The position numbers and the translations under genes were made by a program. A model generated the notes under the pieces. The model was not told where the DNA came from and ran no database searches. It saw only the letters and a list, made by a program, of their open reading frames with translations. Shown here piece after piece: positions 1-8,065 of a stretch of 64,000 nt of DNA (position 1 is the first letter of the stretch; the number at the start of each line of letters is the position of its first letter). Source of the DNA: Butyrivibrio sp. AC2005 (GTDB lineage: Bacteria; Bacillota; Clostridia; Lachnospirales; Lachnospiraceae); contig NZ_KE384137.1 in assembly GCF_000424145.1 (NCBI RefSeq), positions 310,001 through 374,000 on the forward strand, given 5' to 3'.

Positions 1-317
1 ATACAATCTCTGGCAAAAATAGGATCAAGTACATCATATACTCTGGATACCACGCACATAAGCGCAGCAAAAAGTGAGGTATCATAAATATCCCCGTTAA
101 AGCTTCCGTCTTCATCCTGCTTTTCATAAAGACTCTCAATTACAGGACTGGTTGCTTCAACAAGAGTTCTGTAATATGCTTCATCAAACTGCATATCACT
201 ATTGTTTTGTATTATTTCATGTTCATATAGTCTGTAAGCAGTAGCTATAACATTTTCATTATTATCTATTTCCGAAATTCTCTTATTAAATACCTTTTCA
301 ATTGTTTTGTAATCCAT
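1..317 (-). CDS. Hypothetical protein, N-terminal 105 residues (runs off the window)
   Basis: An open frame starts at the ATG at 315-317 and continues without a stop to the left edge, so only the N-terminus is visible. It begins MDYKTIEKVFNKR and is rich in Glu, Asp and aromatic residues, with stretches that look alpha-helical; there is no signal peptide or membrane segment. Upstream of the ATG is a weak purine-rich GGCGG. I do not recognise the family. It follows the DEAD-box helicase gene but a good terminator lies between them, so it is probably a separate transcription unit. The amino-acid composition and frame integrity over 105 codons support a real gene rather than a chance frame. Confidence 0.6.
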   Translation of the reverse strand, partial: MDYKTIEKVFNKRISEIDNNENVIATAYRLYEHEIIQNNSDMQFDEAYYRTLVEATSPVIESLYEKQDEDGSFNGDIYDTSLFAALMCVVSRVYDVLDPIFARDC

Positions 318-361
318 TTACCGCCTCTTTCTTTTCATAAGTAACAAGCAATTTTAATATC

Positions 362-393
362 AAAAAAGCCACATTGATTATACAATGCAGCTT
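362..393 (-). terminator. Intrinsic terminator of the DEAD-box helicase gene
   Basis: On the minus strand an 11-bp stem (383-393 with 366-376, two G-U wobbles) with a 6-nt loop is followed by six T residues (362-367 on the plus strand are A). It lies just after the helicase stop codon. Confidence 0.8.
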
Positions 394-407
394 TTCTTTT
401 GAACATA

Positions 408-2162
408 TTATTTATCTTTTCTTACGCCAAGCTTCTCTGTCCTGGGTCTTGCATTTCTTCTGAACTTATCGGCTGATGCCTTCTTATGCATTCCTGATGC
501 GTCACGCATTCCACGATTATCTGATCCAAACTTGCCATCACGGCCACGGCCGTAGCCTGAACCCTTTCCGTCTCTATAGCCTCCGTCGCGTCTCTTTCCA
601 TCTCTTGAACCAAGTCCGTCACCGCGTCCTCGTCCATCCCGGTCTCCGCGTCCGTAACCACCTCTGCCGTCACGTCTGTCACGACTTCTCTGGCCTCTGT
701 AAATATCACGTTTTCTGGGTTTGAGATCAAGCTCTTCGGGAGCTTTACCCATCTTAAGTCTCATAAGTCCGGCAGCAAGCTGTTCTATTGAATACTCATC
801 CTCTGCAACCTTATCGTTAAGGAATTCAAGACAGTCAGTTATATCACCCGCCTCAATCAGATCAATAACCTCACTGAAAAGCTTTCTTGCCTTCGCTCTT
901 GTTATTTCCTTTGCAGAAGGAATCTCGCCCTCTTCAATTTTTGTATGACAGATTCTCTCGATATCTCTGAGCTTGTACATCTCTCTGGGAGAAACAAGAG
1001 AGAATGACTGACCGCTCTTGCCGGCACGGCCGGTACGGCCGATTCTGTGCACATAGTACTCAATATCCTCAGGAATATCATAGTTGAAAACAGCAGTAAC
1101 ACCGCTTACATCGATGCCTCTGGCAGCAACATCAGTCGCTACAAGAAAATCAGCCTGACCGAATCTGAAAAGATTCATAACAGTATCCCTCTGGTACTGT
1201 GAAAGATCTCCGTGAAGCCCCTCTGCTCTGTATCCCTTGTTCTTAAGAATTCCTGTCAGTTCATCAACCTTCTTTTTTGTATTACAGAAAACCAGACTGC
1301 GTACAGGTTGATGGTATTCAATGAGTCTTGTGAGCACCTCTTCCTTAAAGGTTGTAGGAACAACATAATAATACTGCTCAATAGACTTAACAGTTATTTC
1401 CTTTGGAGTCATCTTAATGTACTCAGCATCATGCTGGTATTTTCTTGTTATCTGAAGGATAGGCTCAGGCATTGTTGCAGAGAACAGTGCCGTCTGTCTC
1501 TGCTCAGGCATTCCCTCAAGGATGGTTTCGATATCATCCCTGAAGCCCATATCCAGCATCTCATCTGCTTCATCAAGAACAAGAACACGTACGTCTGCCA
1601 TTTTCATAGTATGGCGTCTCATATGGTCCATAACACGGCCCGGTGTACCAACAACTATCTGCACACCTGAGGATAAAGCACGGATTTGTCTTGAAATATC
1701 CTGCCCGCCATATACAGGAAGTACTTTTATACCATGCATATACTTACCAAAGCTTCTGATATCATCAGCAGCCTGCATGGCAAGCTCTCTTGTGGGACAA
1801 AGAACTACTGCCTGAAGGTGTCTGTTATCGGGATCAATCTTCTGAAGAAGCGGTATTCCGAATGCTGCCGTCTTTCCTGTACCGGTCTGGGCCTGTCCGA
1901 TGATATCAACACCCTTCATCATTACAGGGATTGCTGCTTTCTGGATGGGAGACATGTACTCAAAACCCATCTCTGTGATTGCACGGAGTACTCTTTCATC
2001 AATACCTTCCGCCTCGTCATAGCGTATCTTCTCTTCTTCCTTTACCTCAGCTCTTTTTCCATCACTGTCCTTGTGTGAGGATTTCTTCTGATCCTTGCTG
2101 CCGGTAACTGCTTCTGAGATACCTTCGATATTCTTTTTAATTTCGTCTAAAATGTTTGACAT
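408..2162 (-). CDS. DEAD-box ATP-dependent RNA helicase (CshA/DeaD type)
   Basis: ATP-dependent RNA unwinding, likely in ribosome assembly, mRNA decay and cold adaptation. Counted from the chosen start, the protein shows Walker A AQTGTGKT at about 91-98, PTREL at about 123, DEAD at 197-200 and SAT at 228-230, then the second RecA domain with ARGIDV and HRIGRTGR. The C-terminal tail of about 90 residues is a low-complexity Arg/Gly/Asp-rich RGG-like region, typical of RNA-binding tails in this family. I chose the ATG at 2160-2162 because GAGG precedes it by four bases; a GTG further upstream at 2190-2192 falls inside a hairpin and has no Shine-Dalgarno. A promoter and a terminator-like hairpin lie directly upstream, suggesting leader control. 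RNase Y, a usual degradosome partner in Firmicutes, is encoded at the other end of the window. Confidence 0.95.
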   Translation of the reverse strand: MSNILDEIKKNIEGISEAVTGSKDQKKSSHKDSDGKRAEVKEEEKIRYDEAEGIDERVLRAITEMGFEYMSPIQKAAIPVMMKGVDIIGQAQTGTGKTAAFGIPLLQKIDPDNRHLQAVVLCPTRELAMQAADDIRSFGKYMHGIKVLPVYGGQDISRQIRALSSGVQIVVGTPGRVMDHMRRHTMKMADVRVLVLDEADEMLDMGFRDDIETILEGMPEQRQTALFSATMPEPILQITRKYQHDAEYIKMTPKEITVKSIEQYYYVVPTTFKEEVLTRLIEYHQPVRSLVFCNTKKKVDELTGILKNKGYRAEGLHGDLSQYQRDTVMNLFRFGQADFLVATDVAARGIDVSGVTAVFNYDIPEDIEYYVHRIGRTGRAGKSGQSFSLVSPREMYKLRDIERICHTKIEEGEIPSAKEITRAKARKLFSEVIDLIEAGDITDCLEFLNDKVAEDEYSIEQLAAGLMRLKMGKAPEELDLKPRKRDIYRGQRSRDRRDGRGGYGRGDRDGRGRGDGLGSRDGKRRDGGYRDGKGSGYGRGRDGKFGSDNRGMRDASGMHKKASADKFRRNARPRTEKLGVRKDK

Positions 2163-2178
2163 ATAACCTCTTTCCACG

Positions 2179-2209
2179 AAAAAGGGACGCACATTTTAAA
2201 TGCCGTCCC
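2179..2209 (-). terminator. Terminator-like hairpin in the DEAD-box helicase leader
   Basis: Minus strand: a 6-bp GC-rich stem (2204-2209 with 2184-2189), extended by an inner CAT/ATG pairing, is followed by five T residues. Only 8 nt separate the T-tract from the GAGG Shine-Dalgarno of the helicase. It may simply end the pgsA operon, but a promoter lies upstream of it, so it could also attenuate the helicase transcript. Confidence 0.7.
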
Positions 2210-2238
2210 CATTAAACATTCAAATTACACAATGCAAA

Positions 2239-2267
2239 ACTATAACATCAATTTCAGTTTTACACAA
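2239..2267 (-). promoter_or_regulatory. Predicted sigma-A promoter for the DEAD-box helicase
   Basis: TTGTGT, 17-bp spacer, TATAGT with an extended -10 TG. The predicted start near 2232 gives a leader of about 70 nt that includes the terminator-like hairpin. Confidence 0.55.
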
Positions 2268-2295
2268 GTAAATTATTTAGTTTCTTCAAAGCTAA

Positions 2296-2850
2296 TTACA
2301 TATCCCCACTCATTACATCTTTATTCTTAATAATGTAATCACAAAGAGAAATGATTGTAAGTGCAAGTGCTATGTACATAATAATCTGAGTCACAAGATT
2401 ATAATAAGGTATCTTATCCCCAAGATCTGCAATCATCAAAATGACCATGAACATCTGGAAAGTAGTCTTGAACTTACCCCAGTAGCTTGCAGCAATAACA
2501 CGGCCGTTTTCAACAGCGATAAGTCTGAAGCCACTTATAATAAACTCTCTAGCGATAATAATAACAACTATCCATGAGGGAATTTTACCAAGCTCTATCA
2601 GACAAATCATAGCACTGCAAACCAAAAGCTTATCGGCCAGTGGATCCATGAATTTTCCGAAATCCGTTACCAGATTATATTTTCTTGCAATCTTACCATC
2701 AGCCATATCGGTAAGCGAAGCAACTATGAATATTCCAAGTGCAATCCACTTATCAGCTGCGCCAAATATATTTGCAAGTAAAAATAAAACAAAAAACGGA
2801 ATCAAAATAACTCTAATAACAGTAAGCTTATTCGGTAAATTCATTTTCAT
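2296..2850 (-). CDS. pgsA: CDP-diacylglycerol--glycerol-3-phosphate 3-phosphatidyltransferase
   Basis: Makes phosphatidylglycerol phosphate from CDP-diacylglycerol and glycerol-3-phosphate in the cytoplasmic membrane. The CDP-alcohol phosphotransferase signature D-G-x2-A-R-x8-G-x3-D-x3-D is present at about residues 50-76 (ADGKIAR then DFGKFMDPLADK). About five hydrophobic helices span 184 residues, the usual length. The start overlaps the end of rimO by 23 bp and has GGGGGAAG upstream, so the two are translationally coupled. It is the last gene of the yicC-gmk-rpoZ-rimO-pgsA operon. Phosphatidylglycerol is also the donor used by LtaS-type enzymes such as the one encoded at 8-10 kb. Confidence 0.95.
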   Translation of the reverse strand: MKMNLPNKLTVIRVILIPFFVLFLLANIFGAADKWIALGIFIVASLTDMADGKIARKYNLVTDFGKFMDPLADKLLVCSAMICLIELGKIPSWIVVIIIAREFIISGFRLIAVENGRVIAASYWGKFKTTFQMFMVILMIADLGDKIPYYNLVTQIIMYIALALTIISLCDYIIKNKDVMSGDM

Positions 2851-4252
2851 CGTCTTCCCCCTCTGTCAACTCCCCAATCAGGTCATAATCGTTTGAACCG
2901 GTTATAAGTACTTCCACAAACTGTCCGCTCATAAGGTCATATGGTACATTCATTATAAAAAGGTATCCATCAACATCGGGAGCGTCCATATATGTCCTTG
3001 CTACATATGTATTTCCTTCATAATCATCATCGTCATCATCGGTAATTCTTCCCTCAATAACAGCGCTGACAATCTGGCCAATACGATTTCTTGCAGCTTC
3101 GAAAGCAATTTCCTGCTGTATTTCCATTATATCATTGCGACGCTTTTCTTTCACCTCATCAGGAATCTGGTCAGGCATCTCTCCCGCAACAGTTTCCTCC
3201 TCCTGAGAATATGAAAAACATCCAAGCCTGTCGAACTTCATCTCTTTTACAAAGCTGAGAGTTTCTTCGTGGTCTGCCTCAGTCTCACCGGGAAAACCGG
3301 CAATCAGGGTTGTTCTGATACAAATGTCAGGAATCTTTGACCTTATCTGATTTATTCTGTCAGTAATTTCTTTTCTGTTTGTGGCTCTGCCCATCTGCTT
3401 CAAAATATGATCCGAGCCGCTCTGAATAGGAATATCAAGATAATTACATACCTTAGGCAATTCCTTAATGGTATCAATCAACTCACCAGTGATCTCTTCG
3501 GGATAGCAATACATTATTCTGATCCACTTAAGATCCTCTATCTCTGACAATTTACGTAGAAGTTCCGGTAATTTTTTTGCCCCGTAAAGATCCGTTCCGT
3601 AAAGTGTTGTCTCCTGTGCTACAAGAATAATTTCAGTAGTACCCTGAGAAACAAGCGCTTTAGCAGATTCGATAAGTTCCTCCATAGGAACGCTTCTGTA
3701 TCTGCCTCTTACTTTAGGAATTACACAATAGGTACAATTTTTATTACAACCTTCAGCAATTTTAAGATAATTATACTGACCGCCGGTTGTCTGAATGCGC
3801 TTAAGATTACCATATGGCTTCTTATCTAAAGCATCAAGATATATTCTCTTTATTCCTGATGCTCCAATGTTTGAGCCAGTATCAGCTGTATCACTATTCT
3901 CTTCCAATACAGAATCAAGAGCCTCAACAATATGTTCCACAGAAGCAGTACCGATAATCCTGTCTACTTCAGGAATCTCCTTAAGTACTTCTTCTCTGTA
4001 GCGTTCCGCCAGGCACCCTGTTACAATAAGGGCCTTATATTTGCCGCTCTTTCTGTACTCTCCAAGTTCGATGATAGTATTGATACTTTCTTCTTTCGCA
4101 TCACCAATAAAGCAGCATGTGTTTACCACTGCTGCTTCGGCTATTTCTTCATCATCTGTAAATTCATGTCCACGCTGTGAAAGCATTCCGAGCATAACTT
4201 CAGAATCAACACGGTTTTTATCACAGCCGAGAGATACAAATAATATTTTCAT
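2828..4252 (-). CDS. rimO: Ribosomal protein S12 (Asp88) methylthiotransferase
   Basis: Radical-SAM methylthiotransferase that modifies an Asp of ribosomal protein S12. The N-terminal UPF0004 domain carries cluster ligands C10, C46 and C80; the radical-SAM triad CxxxCxxC is C169, C173 and C176 (GCNKNCTYC). The C-terminal TRAM domain contains the typical RTYMDAPDVDGY stretch, preceded by a run of Asp residues. The opening VSLGCDKNRVDSE is typical of RimO and distinguishes it from its paralogue MiaB. No clear Shine-Dalgarno precedes the ATG, which begins 15 bp after the rpoZ stop, so initiation may depend on coupling with rpoZ. Length (474 residues) is normal for the family. Confidence 0.95.
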   Translation of the reverse strand: MKILFVSLGCDKNRVDSEVMLGMLSQRGHEFTDDEEIAEAAVVNTCCFIGDAKEESINTIIELGEYRKSGKYKALIVTGCLAERYREEVLKEIPEVDRIIGTASVEHIVEALDSVLEENSDTADTGSNIGASGIKRIYLDALDKKPYGNLKRIQTTGGQYNYLKIAEGCNKNCTYCVIPKVRGRYRSVPMEELIESAKALVSQGTTEIILVAQETTLYGTDLYGAKKLPELLRKLSEIEDLKWIRIMYCYPEEITGELIDTIKELPKVCNYLDIPIQSGSDHILKQMGRATNRKEITDRINQIRSKIPDICIRTTLIAGFPGETEADHEETLSFVKEMKFDRLGCFSYSQEEETVAGEMPDQIPDEVKEKRRNDIMEIQQEIAFEAARNRIGQIVSAVIEGRITDDDDDDYEGNTYVARTYMDAPDVDGYLFIMNVPYDLMSGQFVEVLITGSNDYDLIGELTEGEDDENEFTE

Positions 4253-4267
4253 AGAATTATCGGGAAG

Positions 4268-4552
4268 TTAGGCTTCCTCTGTAGCTCCTTCATCCTTAGC
4301 ATCAATAAGTGCTTCCTTCTCCTCATCAGAGAGAATTCTAAGCTTGTCAGCATTGAGCTCATCAACAGCGATTGAAAGGAATTTCTCCTTATCCTTAACT
4401 CTTACCATAGGCTCATCACCTGCAATAAGCTGTCTTGCTCTCTTGGCTGTTGCCATAACGATGGAATATCTTGAGCTGATGATAGGCTCATTTCCTTCCT
4501 CTACGTCCTTATTAACTACCTTCATAAGATCAACATATGATGGATGTATCAT
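4268..4552 (-). CDS. rpoZ: DNA-directed RNA polymerase omega subunit
   Basis: Small RNA polymerase subunit that wraps the C-terminus of beta-prime. The conserved core is visible: HPSY at the N-terminus, SRYSIVMATAKRARQL around residues 28-43 and a C-terminal region beginning KFLSIAVDEL. The protein is 94 residues, slightly longer than the minimal form, ending in an acidic tail. The Shine-Dalgarno GGAGG is well placed. It sits between gmk and rimO in the classic gmk-rpoZ order of Firmicutes. Confidence 0.95.
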   Translation of the reverse strand: MIHPSYVDLMKVVNKDVEEGNEPIISSRYSIVMATAKRARQLIAGDEPMVRVKDKEKFLSIAVDELNADKLRILSDEEKEALIDAKDEGATEEA

Positions 4553-4582
4553 GTTATTCCTCCATTAAATAAAAAATATTTG

Positions 4583-5206
4583 TTATTTCAATTCGGCAAG
4601 CTGTGCCTGAATCTCATCAATAAATTCCTTATTGCGATCAGGGGTATAATGTGCTGCCTGAATTATCTCATGCATCTGTTTTACACATAGCTCAAGATTG
4701 TCGTTGATTACTATATTATCATACTCGTCAATACCCTGTCCCTCTTCTTTTGCCCGAAGGAGTCTTCCGTGTATGACATCTTCTGTTTCTGTGCCTCTTC
4801 CTCTAAGTCTTTTCTCCAATTCTTCAACTGAAGGAGGTGTTACAAAAAGAAGCAAAGCCTGTGGGAATTTCTTCTTTATCTGAAGAGCTCCCTGAATTTC
4901 AATTTCAAGAATCACATCTTTTCCGGCATCAAGCTTTTCCTGGACAAATTTCTTAGGCGTGCCATAGTAATTACCAACGTAGCAGGCATGCTCAACAAGG
5001 CCGTCCTCAGCAATAAGCTTTTCAAACTCTTCCTTACTCATGAAAAAGTATTCTCTTCCATTTTCTTCACCGGGTCTTGGATTTCTTGTTGTAGCTGATA
5101 TCGATAAAGCATAATTATCATATCTCTTTATCAGCTCCTTCATAAGGGTTCCTTTACCGGCACCGGAAAAACCGGAAACAACTACAATAATTCCTTTATT
5201 TGACAT
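4583..5206 (-). CDS. gmk: Guanylate kinase
   Basis: Phosphorylates GMP to GDP with ATP. P-loop GFSGAGKGT lies at about residues 12-20, followed by the GMP-binding motifs ATTRNPRPGE and GREYFF, and a lid region RLRGRGTE. Length of 207 residues is standard. A GGAG precedes the ATG. It is co-transcribed with yicC upstream (29 bp gap) and rpoZ downstream. Confidence 0.96.
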   Translation of the reverse strand: MSNKGIIVVVSGFSGAGKGTLMKELIKRYDNYALSISATTRNPRPGEENGREYFFMSKEEFEKLIAEDGLVEHACYVGNYYGTPKKFVQEKLDAGKDVILEIEIQGALQIKKKFPQALLLFVTPPSVEELEKRLRGRGTETEDVIHGRLLRAKEEGQGIDEYDNIVINDNLELCVKQMHEIIQAAHYTPDRNKEFIDEIQAQLAELK

Positions 5207-5235
5207 ATGACTCCATCCTGTCTTAAATAATTAAC

Positions 5236-6123
5236 TCACTCAATATTCTGAATCTGCTCACGAACCTTCTCGACATCAGTTTTAAGGCTAATGCCCCTAT
5301 CTGAAATCTCCAGATCCGTCGACTTTGACAAGATAGTATTTGATTCTCTATTCATCTCCTGCGCAAGGAAGTCCAGTTTTCTTCCAATTCCTTCCTTATC
5401 GTCGCCCTTATTAAGGGCATCCCTCATTGCTTTAATGTGGCTGCGAAGCCTTACCAGTTCTTCGTCAACACACACCTTATCCGCATAAAGTGTTACTTCC
5501 ATGATAAGTCTGTTCTCATCAACCGCCTTATCCTCAAGAAGCTCCTTCACCTTATCGCGAAGCTTATTCCTGTATTCTTCGATGATGAGTGGTGATCTCT
5601 CTGTGATAAATTCTACACTTTCAAGCATACCTGCAAGCTTCTCATCCAGATCCTTATGAAGGAATTCTCCTTCCTTTCGTCTTGCAGCTGCAAACTCTTC
5701 ACCGGCTCCGTCTATAGCCTTCTTAAGAGTACCCCACATCTCTTCCTCATCAAGCTCCATATCCTCCATGCTGAAAACATCGGGATACTTTGAAAGAGAG
5801 GAAACCCTGATATCATTATCAATTCCGAAGTCCTCGGACATCTGCTTCAGATACTGAAGATACTCAGCAGCAATTTCCTTATTATATTTTACTTTGGTAT
5901 CTGTCTCGGAGAAATCCTCATAAGTTATGAAAACGTCAACCTTGCCACGTTTTACAAAAGTCTTAAGCTCATTTCTGATCTTTGACTCCAGAGCATTGAA
6001 CTTTTTTGGCATCTTGATATTGATGTCAAGATAACGGTTATTCACGGATTTCATCTCAACCGTGAATTTATGCTTCTCATCAGCTACCTCACTTCTGCCG
6101 TAGCCAGTCATACTGAAAACCAT
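5236..6123 (-). CDS. yicC: YicC/YloC family endoribonuclease
   Basis: YicC-family proteins are endoribonucleases affecting small-RNA and mRNA turnover. The N-terminus MVFSMTGYGR is the family hallmark, as is the C-terminal ESNTILSKS region followed by a coiled stretch ending VEKVREQIQNIE. The 295-residue length is normal. It is the first gene of the operon and is preceded by a good promoter and GAGG. Placement ahead of gmk and rpoZ matches many Firmicutes. Confidence 0.93.
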   Translation of the reverse strand: MVFSMTGYGRSEVADEKHKFTVEMKSVNNRYLDINIKMPKKFNALESKIRNELKTFVKRGKVDVFITYEDFSETDTKVKYNKEIAAEYLQYLKQMSEDFGIDNDIRVSSLSKYPDVFSMEDMELDEEEMWGTLKKAIDGAGEEFAAARRKEGEFLHKDLDEKLAGMLESVEFITERSPLIIEEYRNKLRDKVKELLEDKAVDENRLIMEVTLYADKVCVDEELVRLRSHIKAMRDALNKGDDKEGIGRKLDFLAQEMNRESNTILSKSTDLEISDRGISLKTDVEKVREQIQNIE

Positions 6124-6216
6124 ATAAACCTCACAATCCGGCCGGATAAAGCCAACTATTTTAATCCGGATTATCTATTTGTCTGCAAAAAAATAATAAT
6201 AGATACATCCTTTAAT

Positions 6217-6246
6217 ATAATAAAATGTAACCTATATTAAAGTCAA
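6217..6246 (-). promoter_or_regulatory. Predicted sigma-A promoter of the yicC-gmk-rpoZ-rimO-pgsA operon
   Basis: TTGACT, 18-bp spacer, TATTAT. The leader of about 85 nt contains an inverted repeat AATCCGG ... CCGGATT shortly before the GAGG of yicC. Confidence 0.65.
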
Positions 6247-6270
6247 TCATTTCTGCACGTATACTGCATT

Positions 6271-8064
6271 TCAGACTATTTCCTTTATACCTGAAATGTC
6301 AGTTCCAATAACCATGGAATAATTTGTATAGTAGACAACAAATCCCGGCTTTGCACCACCCGGCTTCTTAACATCCTTACGCCTTAAGTAATCAATTTCT
6401 ACCTTATCCTGCTCTTTTCCCTTGGAGTAATAAGCAGCAAGTGAAGCAGCCTCTTCAAAGGTTCTGTCCGGAACCTCCTTACCTTCGGTAATCAGAACCA
6501 CGTGGGATCCCGGAATACCCTTTGCATGGAACCACCAGTCGCCGCCATTTGCCATCTTGAATGTAAGCTCATCGTTCTGGTAGTTATTTTTCCCAACATA
6601 AATATGAAAGCCATCACTGCTTATATAATGGAACGGTTTACTCTTGGATTTCTGATTACGATTATTCTTGCCGTTTTTGCCCTTACCGTTTAGTCTGTCC
6701 GCAGCACTTCCCTTAATATATCCGCCTTCAACAAGCTCTCTTCTGATATCTGTAAGGTCATCCTCCTGGCGTGCTATGTCAAGTGAAGCTGCGATTGACT
6801 CAAGGTGTGAAACAGTCTGTGACACCTCCTGCATCTGAGTTTCAAGTGCCTCAGCAGTTCTTTTAAGCTTAGTATATCTGTCAAAATACTTCTTGGCATT
6901 CTGAGCAATTGTCATAGTCGGATCAAGAGGGATTGTCACATCCTTACCTGTATTGTAATCATTAACTGTAATCGACTTGGCATCAGGCTCCGCTCCATAG
7001 CCATATACGGTAAGAAGTTCTCCGTAAATTCTGTATTTATCCTTCTTTTCGGTATCCTTAAGCTGATTCGTCTGAAGATCCAGCGTTCTGACATTTCTTT
7101 CAAGTGCTGTTGCCACAAGCTTTCTGAGGTCAGAAGATTTCTGTCTTATTCTTGTTACGGTATTTTTTTCAGCGTAAAAATCCAAAAGAAGTGACGATAT
7201 TTCATCATATTCTTTATATTCGGAATCATCTCCTCCGTGGTACATAGTCAGCGGTACTGCGGCATATTCCTTTGGTTTTTCATTTATATAAATAAGCTCA
7301 GGTAAGAATCTTCCCTCTTTTACATCAGACATTAGTCCGTCAAAGGAAGTCCATAGCTTTGAAAGTTCATCTGACTCAAGGGCTATAGCAGATTTATCGC
7401 TGTCAATTCCTGCTCTGAAGCATATCTCCTGTGAAATAATTGGGGATAAACCGGTGAATGAGCCATACAATGCTTTAAAAGCAGCCTGTCCCCTGGAAGG
7501 AATCACACTCATAAAGTCACCCTTCGATACAGACAGTGGATCAAATTTATTCTGAGTTTCAGGAACAAAATAATCTCTTCCGGGCAAAACCTCTCTGACG
7601 GAGCTTACAGAAGACGGAATGTGTTTAATTGAGTCAATTATCTTATTGTCCTCATCCACAAAAATTATGTTACTGTACTTTCCCATAAGTTCCATTAAAA
7701 GTGTCTTGTGACGAAGGTCCCCCATCTCATCAAGATGTTCAATTTCAATCCTGATTATTCGCTCAAGACCGGGCTGATGTACACCTATTATCTTACCGTT
7801 TTGGATATGTTTTCTAAGCAGCATACAGAAGTTCGGTGCTACCATAGGACTCTGCTTGTTTTCGTCAGTCATATATACAAGCGGCAAAGATGCATCGGAA
7901 GACATAAAAAGTCTGCGCTGTCCGCCGCCGTTTTCCACAGCCTTGCGAACAGTGATAAGAAGCTCATCTTTTTCTGTCTGGGCGATTTTATAGATTCTCC
8001 CGCCAAGTAATTCTGTTTTTAAGTCGCGCACTATGTTGGCGACGGTTATTCCATCAAATGCCAT
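6271..8064 (-). CDS. rqcH: Rqc2/NFACT family ribosome quality-control protein
   Basis: RqcH binds stalled 50S subunits and recruits tRNA-Ala to add C-terminal alanine tails; the family was earlier annotated as fibronectin-binding protein A. Visible parts are the NFACT-N domain (MAFDGITVANIVRDL at the N-terminus), a central coiled coil (about residues 330-440) and the C-terminal NFACT-R domain with FKMANGGDWWFHAKGIPGSH. A Lys/Asn-rich linker precedes NFACT-R. I start it at the ATG at 8062-8064, which has AAGG upstream; the longer frame would overlap the upstream sulfatase gene and lacks a ribosome-binding site. Only one base separates it from the upstream gene, so they are probably co-transcribed. 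Confidence 0.93.
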   Translation of the reverse strand: MAFDGITVANIVRDLKTELLGGRIYKIAQTEKDELLITVRKAVENGGGQRRLFMSSDASLPLVYMTDENKQSPMVAPNFCMLLRKHIQNGKIIGVHQPGLERIIRIEIEHLDEMGDLRHKTLLMELMGKYSNIIFVDEDNKIIDSIKHIPSSVSSVREVLPGRDYFVPETQNKFDPLSVSKGDFMSVIPSRGQAAFKALYGSFTGLSPIISQEICFRAGIDSDKSAIALESDELSKLWTSFDGLMSDVKEGRFLPELIYINEKPKEYAAVPLTMYHGGDDSEYKEYDEISSLLLDFYAEKNTVTRIRQKSSDLRKLVATALERNVRTLDLQTNQLKDTEKKDKYRIYGELLTVYGYGAEPDAKSITVNDYNTGKDVTIPLDPTMTIAQNAKKYFDRYTKLKRTAEALETQMQEVSQTVSHLESIAASLDIARQEDDLTDIRRELVEGGYIKGSAADRLNGKGKNGKNNRNQKSKSKPFHYISSDGFHIYVGKNNYQNDELTFKMANGGDWWFHAKGIPGSHVVLITEGKEVPDRTFEEAASLAAYYSKGKEQDKVEIDYLRRKDVKKPGGAKPGFVVYYTNYSMVIGTDISGIKEIV

Positions 8065-8065
8065 A

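Noticed and set aside
422..730. Open frames opposite or beside the Arg/Gly-rich helicase tail
   Set aside because: Low-complexity shadows of the RGG-like region; no ribosome-binding site.
3000..3060. Run of Asp codons (short GAT/TCA repeats) as a microsatellite or CRISPR-like repeat
   Set aside because: It is inside rimO and encodes an acidic linker in the TRAM region; too short and not spaced.
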